From contig NZ_CP139873.1 in NCBI RefSeq assembly GCF_034422975.1, positions 186,001 through 250,000 on the forward strand: a DNA stretch of 64,000 bases, written 5' to 3'. The notes beneath the pieces are model-generated. The model made no database searches and was not told the DNA's origin. It saw only the letters and a program-made list of their open reading frames with translations. The position numbers and the translations under genes are program-made. Within the stretch, counting starts at the first letter, position 1, and each line of letters opens with the position of its first letter. Shown here piece by piece: positions 34,231-42,357 of this stretch. The DNA is from Idiomarina sp. PL1-037 (GTDB taxonomy: Bacteria; Pseudomonadota; Gammaproteobacteria; Enterobacterales; Alteromonadaceae).

Positions 34231-36249
34231 TTAAAAATGATAGTTGGTCTGCAGCCAGACGGTGCGGCCCGGCTCATTAACTTTGTCAATTTGCTGGTAT
34301 CCGGAAATGCTGGCAGCGGAACGACTCAAGTGCTCTGCATAGGTTTTATCCAGTATATTATCGACGCCTAAACTTAGCTGCCACTTTGGATCAATTTTCC
34401 AGTCGATATTTGCCGATAAAATACCATACCCCGGGCTATTGCCGATATCGTAGCCAATGACATTACCCTGATCCACAGCTGTGCGTTCTTGTTTATCCAC
34501 CAGGCGCCAGAGCAAAGAGTAAGTCAGTGCGTTGTGGCGGTAATCAGTGGCAATACGAAGTTCATCAGCAGGTTGCTGCGGCAGATAGTTATCATCGGTT
34601 TTATTACTTCCGCGGGTTATGGCCAGTGCTGATGACACAGACCAGGCTTGGGTCAGTTGGTAACTTAAGGTTGTTTCCCCGCCCCAGGTTCGGGCGTCAA
34701 TATTACGGACGGTATCCGGCTGCATCATCATGCCTTTTTGCAAAAGAATGAAGTCATCGACCTGACTGTAGAAAATTGACGCATCCAGTTGCCATTTGTC
34801 GGTGTTAATATCCAGACCGATATCCCATTGCTGGTTGGTCTCCGCGTCGGTGTAAAAGGCCGATGCTGACGTTGGTGACTGACGGTTGTTACCAATGGCT
34901 TCCCAGTAATCCGGGAATCGCTCTGCCTGACCCCAGCCCGCATACCAGTAACCATTTTTAAGCTGTTTTTCTATACGAAGAAATCCGCTATGAAGATTCT
35001 CACTGCGTGTTTCATTCGCTGTGGGGTTGGATTGAGCCGGAGCTGACATTGGCGTAATGGTGGTGCGCTTGTCTGTCATTTTCCAGTGATCAAGCCGATA
35101 ACCGCTGACTAACTGCCATTCCTGGTCGATAGCATGGCGATATTCGGCATAAACTCCATCTTGCTCTATAAAAGCGTCATCAACCCGGTTAAGGCTTTCA
35201 AATGGTTGGTTAAACTGATCTTTGCTGGAACGGTTACGGTGAGCCGACTCATTATGTTCAAGCCCAGTTTTGAGTTGCCCGGAAGGGGTTAACTGCCATT
35301 CGGAGGCAATTTTAAAACCACGGGAATATCTATCCGGGTTACTGGCGGTCGGGTTGGGCATCATCATGGACGGGGTAAACTCGCGCAACGAATAGTTGTC
35401 CATGACATGGTCAATGGTATTGAAATAGCCATTAACAGAAAGCTCTTCGAGCGAACGGCTGTCAGGTTGCCATTGGTAATTCAGTGCGACGCTTTCACGG
35501 TCAAAGAGCACCCCATCCATACTGCGATCGGCGTAGGCTGCCTCGCCATCGCTGACGCCAAGTTTGAGTATCAGACGATGCTGCCGTGACGGTGTCCAGG
35601 CCAGATCAACATCGCCACTCCAGCGTTCATACTGGCTGTTAATGCTATTACCCGAGCCATCTTCGTAGTCATCGGCGGTTGCGGCAGATGCGTTTACCCG
35701 CACGTACCCGGGTTTTGCTCCCCAGGTTAAATCAGCTGTGGTACTCAGCCGGCCGTACTGCGCTGTGGTGGCATTTAAGTAACCGGTAAACTCGGGCACT
35801 TCAAAGAATGTTGCTTCGCGCTCAAAATGAATAGATGCTGCTGAACCGGCGAACAATACGGTTTGTGGGCCCTTAACAATAGTCACGCTGTCATAGCTCT
35901 GTGGGGTTATGTACGCCGTTGGCGGGTCCATGCGGCTGCTGCAGCCACCCTGGAGCATTTGTCCGTCGTTGACTATGGTCAGTCTGCCAGCTCCCATTCC
36001 CCGAAATAATGGGTCAGCAGAGGCGCCGCCTTTGCGGGTTGCACTGAATCCCGCAAGGCTTTTTAAGAAATCACCGGCATCGTGAGCAGGCAATGGTTGT
36101 CTTGGTTGTTTCGAGTCGACGACCCATTCACTAGGCGCCTCCATCGATTCGCCAATAATGATAATTCTTTCCTGAATATCGGTGGTTTCGTTAGCGTAAC
36201 TGATAATTGGCAAGAGTAAGCAAGTTGCCAGAGGATAAATAGACTTCAT
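34231..36249 (-). CDS. TonB-dependent copper receptor (OprC/NosA family)
   Basis: Outer-membrane receptor of 672 residues for copper acquisition. The signal peptide ends near residue 19. The plug domain (about 40-150) contains GGCSSRMDPPTAYI, with Cys103 and Met107 forming the CxxxM half of the OprC copper site, and His281-Val-Met283 supplies the HxM half. The barrel ends in a terminal Phe (TNYHF). With all four OprC ligands seen, copper is a firm prediction. In other bacteria such receptors serve cuproenzymes such as nitrous oxide reductase. It is directly followed by the RegB/RegA-like pair, 5 bp apart. Confidence 0.9.
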   Translation of the reverse strand: MKSIYPLATCLLLPIISYANETTDIQERIIIIGESMEAPSEWVVDSKQPRQPLPAHDAGDFLKSLAGFSATRKGGASADPLFRGMGAGRLTIVNDGQMLQGGCSSRMDPPTAYITPQSYDSVTIVKGPQTVLFAGSAASIHFEREATFFEVPEFTGYLNATTAQYGRLSTTADLTWGAKPGYVRVNASAATADDYEDGSGNSINSQYERWSGDVDLAWTPSRQHRLILKLGVSDGEAAYADRSMDGVLFDRESVALNYQWQPDSRSLEELSVNGYFNTIDHVMDNYSLREFTPSMMMPNPTASNPDRYSRGFKIASEWQLTPSGQLKTGLEHNESAHRNRSSKDQFNQPFESLNRVDDAFIEQDGVYAEYRHAIDQEWQLVSGYRLDHWKMTDKRTTITPMSAPAQSNPTANETRSENLHSGFLRIEKQLKNGYWYAGWGQAERFPDYWEAIGNNRQSPTSASAFYTDAETNQQWDIGLDINTDKWQLDASIFYSQVDDFILLQKGMMMQPDTVRNIDARTWGGETTLSYQLTQAWSVSSALAITRGSNKTDDNYLPQQPADELRIATDYRHNALTYSLLWRLVDKQERTAVDQGNVIGYDIGNSPGYGILSANIDWKIDPKWQLSLGVDNILDKTYAEHLSRSAASISGYQQIDKVNEPGRTVWLQTNYHF

Positions 36250-36345
36250 ACGACAGTGTCCTTTAATAAGGTAATGTCGCTATTATTCTCCATTTTTTAG
36301 GTGGTTAGGATGCGACAAAAGGTAGCATCCCTTAAAGGGTACCAC

Positions 36346-36657
36346 TTAAAGCGAAGGGCAGAATTTATCTTTCAGTAACTTCATAAAAGCTTCGGTATCC
36401 GGATCTTTTATGGAGTAGTACACAGTTTGCGACTGTTTACGAATGCTGACCAATTGCTGTTGACGCAATACCGCAAGATGTTGTGAAAAAGCTGACGGGC
36501 TTAAGTCAAAAAACTGGTGAAGTTGACCCACACTTTGTTCACCTAAAGCCAATCGGCATAAAATTTGTAAACGGTGGGGGTTACCTAAAGAGCGCAGAAA
36601 GCTCGCCGCATTCTGCGCTTCTTCCTGAAGCATCTCTTGTGATTCAGCTGCACTCAT
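36346..36657 (-). CDS. ArsR-family repressor, YgaV/BigR/SqrR-like
   Basis: A 103-residue winged-helix repressor. The HTH reads LSPSAFSQHLAVLRQQQLVS. It lacks the ELCVCD metal site of ArsR/SmtB sensors. Instead it has Cys34 (LQILCRLA) and Cys100 (DKFCPSL), at the positions of the two cysteines of YgaV, BigR and SqrR that form a per/polysulfide bridge. It is therefore probably a reactive-sulfur or redox sensor. It follows a DUF2892 gene by 7 bp, echoing the ygaV-ygaP pairing of E. coli, and lies 96 bp before the copper receptor gene. Confidence 0.82.
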   Translation of the reverse strand: MSAAESQEMLQEEAQNAASFLRSLGNPHRLQILCRLALGEQSVGQLHQFFDLSPSAFSQHLAVLRQQQLVSIRKQSQTVYYSIKDPDTEAFMKLLKDKFCPSL

Positions 36658-36664
36658 GGTGTCT

Positions 36665-36883
36665 TTATTTTCCTGATTTTTCTAACTCACGTTCTGTTTT
36701 TAATCCTAACGCTTTTTTCATAAAAATGCTTGCTGGACAAAAACCCGTGAAAGATTGTTGAAATAGATTGGCACCTACAAATACGGTAAGCCATACCCAG
36801 TTGGGATGAACCCAATAAGTCAAAGCTACCGACAACAATATCATAAAGCCGGCAAATGCGGTTATAGCTCTTTCGACACTCAT
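36665..36883 (-). CDS. DUF2892 (YgaP-type) small membrane protein
   Basis: A 72-residue inner-membrane protein with two hydrophobic segments and the DUF2892 pattern ERAITAFAGFMILLSVAL and GANLFQQSFTGFCPASIFMKKALG. In E. coli YgaP the same domain carries an N-terminal rhodanese, absent here. The conserved Cys in GFCP may take part in sulfur chemistry. It is co-transcribed with the YgaV/SqrR-like repressor gene 7 bp downstream. Confidence 0.83.
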   Translation of the reverse strand: MSVERAITAFAGFMILLSVALTYWVHPNWVWLTVFVGANLFQQSFTGFCPASIFMKKALGLKTERELEKSGK

Positions 36884-36906
36884 TATAAAACTCCTTCATT
36901 TTAGTA

Positions 36907-38112
36907 TTAAAACGCATACCGCATACGCAGATATGCGTTGTTGTTTTCGGTGAACTGACCAAAAAAGGTTTCTGGACGTTCGCGAAAAAACAGGTTGAAC
37001 CCGCCGCTAAATGACCAATTATCGTCAATGCGGTAGTCAAAAGTCGGACGTAAATAGCCGTCGTTTTGATTCGGCGACACAAAAGCAAACAGCGACAGAC
37101 TCAGGTCATCGCGCTCGTCTCGCCAGGTTAAGCGGGTGGTGAACACAGTGCGTGTTTGTGTGTCGCCTTTTTCTACATAAGCTTGAAAGCTGCCGGTAAA
37201 GCGCGTCCATAATTCTTGCTCGTAGCCAACCAGTGCGCGCCAATGGTCTTCTCCGTCGTGACGGTTGTAATTGGCGACTTCGGTATTCACTAATCCTGGA
37301 CCCAGGGGCATTCGAACGGATGCACCAATCACGGTTAAGCGACCGAAAGTGGGCTGAAAACTCTCAGTAACGGCCTCGGGGCTTTTAGTAAAGCCGTCGT
37401 AACCATAGACCGCGTATTCCACACCATCGTGATTACGAAACAAGCGCAACGCGTATTCATCGCGCTTAGGCTCCACAAACTGAATGGACGGATCGTCGCC
37501 GGTCAACTGTTGGGTTAACGGATTAAAATAAGAAATGCGTTCACCGCGAATGTAATTATCGTGGTCAAACTCAGGTGACCAGACAAAATCGATATTAAAC
37601 CAGTCGAAGTAGCTGGTGACGCGCAGCGAGTCAGATGGTGCCTTTAAGTATTCCTGGTCACGCCCGACAAAGAAGGACTGCCAGTCTTTAGGGAACAGAT
37701 CGTTGAGGAATAAGTAGTCGCCAGTGCCCCAGGTGAGTATCTGACGGCCAATTTTTATATCGGTGTTATCGAAAACCGTGAACTGAGCATTAAGTTCGCG
37801 AATTTGGCCGTGCCAGGTTTCATCAAAGCCGTCGTACCAGCCGTCGGCTTTTGCTGTCCAGGTAGTGTTCTGCCAGCGCTCATCAAACCCTAGCTGTAGT
37901 CGAGGCTCAGCAATAGACAGACGCTTGTGATAGGGGGAGGGTTCAAATCGTCCGCCTATTGCCGCCTCAACATAGCCGTAGACATCAATACCCTGGTCTT
38001 GTTCCGCTCCCCAGTCACTTTCCCATTCGTCATCATCCCAGGAGTCCTGTGCCGATGCGGCTTGAGCCAAAGTGAAAAGAACGGTAAACGTGAAAATTTT
38101 CCGATATGGCAT
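36907..38112 (-). CDS. predicted outer-membrane beta-barrel protein of an RND exporter operon
   Basis: About 401 residues: signal peptide (to about residue 20, ASAQ), a short very acidic segment rich in Asp/Glu/Trp, then a repetitive beta-strand sequence (IDVYGYVEAAIGG, KIGRQILTWGTGD) ending in the aromatic terminus RMRYAF typical of outer-membrane barrels. I recognise no specific family function. The ATG at 38112 is chosen over 38139 because it starts the signal peptide directly and lies 6 bp after the upstream gene. It forms the third member of an operon with an MMPL/RND protein and a LolA-like protein, so an export or lipid-transfer role is inferred. Confidence 0.75.
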   Translation of the reverse strand: MPYRKIFTFTVLFTLAQAASAQDSWDDDEWESDWGAEQDQGIDVYGYVEAAIGGRFEPSPYHKRLSIAEPRLQLGFDERWQNTTWTAKADGWYDGFDETWHGQIRELNAQFTVFDNTDIKIGRQILTWGTGDYLFLNDLFPKDWQSFFVGRDQEYLKAPSDSLRVTSYFDWFNIDFVWSPEFDHDNYIRGERISYFNPLTQQLTGDDPSIQFVEPKRDEYALRLFRNHDGVEYAVYGYDGFTKSPEAVTESFQPTFGRLTVIGASVRMPLGPGLVNTEVANYNRHDGEDHWRALVGYEQELWTRFTGSFQAYVEKGDTQTRTVFTTRLTWRDERDDLSLSLFAFVSPNQNDGYLRPTFDYRIDDNWSFSGGFNLFFRERPETFFGQFTENNNAYLRMRYAF

Positions 38113-38117
38113 AATAA

Positions 38118-38918
38118 TTAGTCTCTCAGTTGTAACCATTCTGCAGGTGGATTACGCAAGCTACGCTCACTGAAAATGCTGTCCGGCAAACCAATGTTGT
38201 ATTTCATAAAGCGGAACTGCATTTCGGTTTTACCGCCATTTTCAAGATCCGATATGCGCGAGTGAGTCACTGTTGGGTAGCCTTGAACCGTTTCGATTTT
38301 CAGTACTTCCATTTTGCGATAGGCTTCGCCGCTGTCGTTATAGAAAGTGCTTTCTACCGGCAGCATATGCTCTTTATCGACGACCACTTCGTAGTAGCTG
38401 AACTCGACGTTGTCAGGGGCTTTAGGCGTGCCTTTTAACACGTACTCTGCATCATCCTCCGACAGAATCTCATAACTGTCTAAAGAGGTATCGCGACCGG
38501 AAACATCTTCATAGAAGAAGTGTGAACCGACAAAAGAGGTACGCTTGTCGCCGGCCGATATGCGTTTAACCAAATCCAGATCGGGTAAATAAAGCCAGCG
38601 GTCATCGTCGTCGTTTACCTGTTTTACTACGCGAAAGACGGTGTCGCGCACGTCGGCAGGGCGAGAGAAGAACACCATCATGTCCTGAACTCCACCGTCT
38701 TCCTGGTCTTTGCGCAGAATGGTGAATTGGCGCATTTGTTCACGGCCCTGATTATCGGTGATGATCATCCGCGCGGCGCTGCGGCCGTCATCACCGGAGT
38801 AGTAGGCGTTTAACTCAGCCTGTTCGACAATCTCACGAGCGCTTTTCTCAGCACCAACAGTCTGGCAGCTAACGAACAAAACGGCGGCGGATAAAGCGGT
38901 TAAAAATAGGTTTTTCAT
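38118..38918 (-). CDS. LolA-like outer membrane lipoprotein-sorting protein
   Basis: A 266-residue periplasmic protein with signal peptide (to about residue 23) and the LolA-like half-barrel family pattern (MIITDNQGREQMRQFTILRK, WLYLPDLDLVKRISAGDKRTSFVGS, DFxYED-like FFYEDVSGRD). Related proteins accompany MMPL-family RND pumps and probably carry lipids or lipoproteins across the periplasm. It overlaps the RND gene by 4 bp (ATGA) and is followed by the barrel gene. The cargo is unknown. Confidence 0.83.
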   Translation of the reverse strand: MKNLFLTALSAAVLFVSCQTVGAEKSAREIVEQAELNAYYSGDDGRSAARMIITDNQGREQMRQFTILRKDQEDGGVQDMMVFFSRPADVRDTVFRVVKQVNDDDDRWLYLPDLDLVKRISAGDKRTSFVGSHFFYEDVSGRDTSLDSYEILSEDDAEYVLKGTPKAPDNVEFSYYEVVVDKEHMLPVESTFYNDSGEAYRKMEVLKIETVQGYPTVTHSRISDLENGGKTEMQFRFMKYNIGLPDSIFSERSLRNPPAEWLQLRD

Positions 38919-41431
38919 GATTGACCTCCACGGAATATAAGGCGGCTAAATAGGGTCATCACCGCCGGGAGCATAATAAGTGTCACAATGGCGGATATCG
39001 CCATAATACTGGCTAAGAACACGCCAACCGTAATGTAGGGCACTAAAGGTGCGAACAGCAGTGGCGTAAAGCCAATAGCAATGACAATGGCATTGCGGGA
39101 AATGGCTCGAGCAGGCTCATCAAACATAACCACCAGAGTGTCTTTCCAGTTACCGGTTTGTTTGAAGGTAGCGCGTGTGCGTTCAATAAAGTGAATAGCA
39201 AAGTCCACCGATAGCCCAAGTGTAAGCGACGACAGCACGGCAATGGGCATATCGTAGTCTTTACCGACCCAGCCAATAAGACCATAAATGAAGGCAATGG
39301 TCAGACTCAGAGGCAGCATAGCCAGTACCCCGAAGACCACCGAGCGGAACAGCAATACCATCATAATAAACACCACCACAAAGGCGCTGATTAAGCTGTC
39401 GAGCATGCCTTCCACCATGGCCTCCTGCCACACCACGTTCAGGTAAGCTTTACCGGCCCAGTCCATTTCAATGTTAGCAGGCAGCGGGTTGTCTTCAATG
39501 TAGCTGTCAACAGTGTCCACGACCTGGGTCACGTGCTGGTTGTCACCGCTGGTTAACTGCAACCACATTAAGCTGCGTTTGTAGTCCGGCGTAACAAAGT
39601 GCCAGAGGTCCTGCGGACGGTGCGATGACTGGTATTGCAACAGGGTTTGCGCAACACCGGCGGCATTGTCCGGCAATTCGTAGTCTTTTTCTTCGCCCGA
39701 GCGTAATTCGCGGTTCACCGTCTTCACCACGTCGGGCAGGCTGTTTGACTTGCCCACCAAGCCTGTCGTTTGCAAGTACTCCTGCATCCTGCTCATGTAG
39801 GCCAGCAATTCCGGGCTTTGGAACGCTTTGCTGGCGCTATTCAGCTGTTCGAGCTCAGTCATTAAGCGCTCTAACGGCTCTAATTGGTCAGAACCGACGG
39901 TGAAGAGCAGATCATCAATTGCGATAATCCACTGGTTAAAGTTCACTTGCTGTTGCTCAAGCAGAGCGCTTAAAGCATCGCGCGATTCTTCAGACAGCGC
40001 GTCGTTATTCAGGGCCTCACGAACCGCTGAGCGAGCTTTTTCGGTAGCGTCTAAGGTATTTTCAAATACTACATACGCGTTGTACGTCCCGGCAAAGTGG
40101 TCGTTTAATACTTCGTCAGCAATACGAACCTCGTGGCCAGGTTTAAACCAACGCACCGGGTTGTCGTTAATGTTAATTTGCTGAATACCGAACCACGCAA
40201 AAGCCAAAACTGCCAGAAAAAAGGCTATCCAAAGTTTGGCGCGACGGGCCGCCAGAATACCGACTTTCTGTAACCAGCCGTCCTTGTGCTCCTCATGAGT
40301 AACTTGAGCAAAGCTTTCCAGCGTCGATGGTTTGAGTGCACACAAATAGGCAGGTACGAAAATAACGGTAATTAAGAAGGCCAAAAGAATTCCGGAGCCA
40401 ACGAAAGCGCCGAACACCTGCACTGGAGGAATTGGCGTTAGCATTAGAGAGTAAAAGCCAATAGACGATGTTATTGAAGTAAATAGCATGGGCGTAAACA
40501 AGTGCCCCAATACACTTTTTATGGTGTCCTTCGCATTACCTTTTTCGCGGTATCGGTCCGAAAATTCGGACATAATGTGAACCGAGTCGACCACGGCAAT
40601 AGGCATTAGGAAAATGGCTATCATCGACGACATAATGTGTACGGTGAAACCCAGGGCAATTAATGCACCCATGGTAATAAGCACGGTCGACATCGCGACT
40701 ATCATTGCTGCACTTATGAAGCGTACATTGCGGAAGAAGAACCAAAGCAGGGCGAAAATAACCGCAGCTGCTAATGGCGCGGAAATGCCCATTTGCACAA
40801 ACATTTCATTACCGAACTGGTCCTCAGCAACTGGCAAACCGGTAATATGCCAGTCATCGCTGCCGTCCAGCGTACCTATTTTGCTACGCAGTTGCTCCGC
40901 CAGAGCATAGCTCTCGTCTTTACTTTCAATGGGTACATAAACAGCGGCAGCCTTCCCATCGCCAGAAACAATGGTGTTATAAAGCAGCGGCAGGTCTTCA
41001 ACTTGCTGCTGAATGTAACGGGCTTCAGCGTCATTTTCCGGAGGTTGCTTCATCATCCATTCAAAACGAATGGTGCCGGGTTCTTTTTGAGTAATGTTAT
41101 CCACGTTAGCCAGTGACATCAGATCGTCACTGATAACGCCGTCCAGAGACTCCGCATAATTCGATACGGTATGCAGGTCGGTTAACGTTTTTTGGTTGTA
41201 GACGGTGTTCTCATTGACTACGCCAACGACAATCATGTCATGCATAGCAAAGGTTTCTTTCACCTCATTATGGAAAACACGCTGCGGGTTATCGTCCGGA
41301 AGCATGTTCTCCGGATCGGTATCAATGGTAATAGACGGGATGAAGGCAGCAACAGCAATAGTGATCAGCGTCAACGTCCAAAAGACGCTTCTGCGATAAC
41401 CTGTCGCTAGCTTCATAATAACATTAATCAT
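38915..41431 (-). CDS. RND superfamily transporter, MMPL/SSD type
   Basis: Inner-membrane pump of 838 residues with the repeated architecture of MMPL proteins: membrane segment, large periplasmic loop, five or so membrane segments, then the same again. Sterol-sensing-like motifs occur twice (IFLMPIAVVDSVHIMSEFSDRYRE and LTLGLSVDFAIHFIERTRA, with the acidic residue pair used for proton coupling). It is first in the operon with the LolA-like and barrel genes. Homologues export lipids or hydrophobic molecules; the substrate here is not deducible. Confidence 0.88.
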   Translation of the reverse strand: MINVIMKLATGYRRSVFWTLTLITIAVAAFIPSITIDTDPENMLPDDNPQRVFHNEVKETFAMHDMIVVGVVNENTVYNQKTLTDLHTVSNYAESLDGVISDDLMSLANVDNITQKEPGTIRFEWMMKQPPENDAEARYIQQQVEDLPLLYNTIVSGDGKAAAVYVPIESKDESYALAEQLRSKIGTLDGSDDWHITGLPVAEDQFGNEMFVQMGISAPLAAAVIFALLWFFFRNVRFISAAMIVAMSTVLITMGALIALGFTVHIMSSMIAIFLMPIAVVDSVHIMSEFSDRYREKGNAKDTIKSVLGHLFTPMLFTSITSSIGFYSLMLTPIPPVQVFGAFVGSGILLAFLITVIFVPAYLCALKPSTLESFAQVTHEEHKDGWLQKVGILAARRAKLWIAFFLAVLAFAWFGIQQININDNPVRWFKPGHEVRIADEVLNDHFAGTYNAYVVFENTLDATEKARSAVREALNNDALSEESRDALSALLEQQQVNFNQWIIAIDDLLFTVGSDQLEPLERLMTELEQLNSASKAFQSPELLAYMSRMQEYLQTTGLVGKSNSLPDVVKTVNRELRSGEEKDYELPDNAAGVAQTLLQYQSSHRPQDLWHFVTPDYKRSLMWLQLTSGDNQHVTQVVDTVDSYIEDNPLPANIEMDWAGKAYLNVVWQEAMVEGMLDSLISAFVVVFIMMVLLFRSVVFGVLAMLPLSLTIAFIYGLIGWVGKDYDMPIAVLSSLTLGLSVDFAIHFIERTRATFKQTGNWKDTLVVMFDEPARAISRNAIVIAIGFTPLLFAPLVPYITVGVFLASIMAISAIVTLIMLPAVMTLFSRLIFRGGQS

Positions 41432-41528
41432 ATTATTTCTTAATAATCTAATTTAGAATAACTCGAAATATAGTCGATAATTTCTGATTTGTCATCTATC
41501 TTGATGAAAAAACAACAAGGTGATTTCT

Positions 41529-42239
41529 ATGACCACACCACACATTTCGGCTAAAGCAGGCGATTTTGCTGAACTTTGCTTGTTTCCCGGCGACCCATTA
41601 AGGGCAAAACATATTGCTGAAACACACCTGGACAGTGCTGAACTCATAAGCGATACCCGAAATATGCTGGCATTTACCGGGCAGTTTCGCGGTACGCCCG
41701 TGTCGGTGATAGGCTCAGGTATGGGGATGCCTTCTTGTGCACTCTACGCACAAGAGTTGTTTCAGCATTTCGGTGTTGAGCGCTTAGTGCGGGTAGGGAG
41801 TTGCGGAGCCGTATCAGCAAACCTTAAGTTACGTGATCTGGTCGTTGCTCAGGGAGCTTGCACGGACTCGTCAATGAACCAAAAGCATTTTGGTGGTTAC
41901 GACTTTGCAGCAATTGCAGATTACAAACTCTTAAGTGAGTTCGTTGGCTATTGTCAGAAGAAAAACCAGCGCGTAGCCGTTGGTAATGTATTTTCTACTG
42001 ACAGTTTCTACCATCCGGACAAAAACCTTGAATCGCGGCTGGAAGCTATGAATGTTCTGGCGTTAGATATGGAAGCAGCTGCTCTTTATGCGCTAGCGGC
42101 TATTCATAAGAAACAGGCTTTGGCTGTTATGACGGTGTCTGATGAAATAAAAACGGGCAATGGCTTGTCAGCTAATGAAAGACAGACCGCTTTTACTGAA
42201 ATGACTGAAATGGCATTAGAAAGTTTGCTGTTTTATTGA
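41529..42239 (+). CDS. deoD: purine nucleoside phosphorylase, DeoD type
   Basis: Cytosolic hexameric phosphorylase that splits purine (deoxy)nucleosides into base and (deoxy)ribose-1-phosphate for salvage. Family motifs are FPGDPLRAKHIAE, GSGMGMPSCALYAQELF (phosphate and ribose site), RVGSCGAV, NVFSTDSFYHPD and the catalytic Asp region MTVSDEIKTG. ATG 41529 (236 residues) follows AAGGTGA and matches DeoD N-termini better than 41520. It is monocistronic, with no other deo genes adjacent. Confidence 0.93.
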   Translation: MTTPHISAKAGDFAELCLFPGDPLRAKHIAETHLDSAELISDTRNMLAFTGQFRGTPVSVIGSGMGMPSCALYAQELFQHFGVERLVRVGSCGAVSANLKLRDLVVAQGACTDSSMNQKHFGGYDFAAIADYKLLSEFVGYCQKKNQRVAVGNVFSTDSFYHPDKNLESRLEAMNVLALDMEAAALYALAAIHKKQALAVMTVSDEIKTGNGLSANERQTAFTEMTEMALESLLFY

Positions 42240-42249
42240 TCACGGTCAA
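42236..42249 (+). promoter_or_regulatory. FNR-like box upstream of the hemerythrin chemoreceptor gene
   Basis: TTGAT-CACG-GTCAA matches the FNR consensus at nine of ten positions. It overlaps the deoD stop codon and lies about 115 bp before the chosen chemoreceptor start. A TATTAT at 42280-42285 could be the -10, giving a slightly longer spacing than the usual -41.5. Confidence 0.55.
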
Positions 42250-42357
42250 GCAAAAGACACTTGCTAACCAACAACCCTGTATTATGTGTGACTAATGCCG
42301 ATGAATGAGCAGAATAAACCGTTTGTGGTTGTCGATTCTGCCTGTAGTGGAGTGGTT

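Noticed and set aside
36250..36345. Inverted repeats GGATGC/GCATCC and CCCTT-T-AAGGG between the ArsR-like gene and the copper receptor
   Set aside because: Short arms and no T run, so neither a terminator nor a specific operator can be supported; they remain unexplained.
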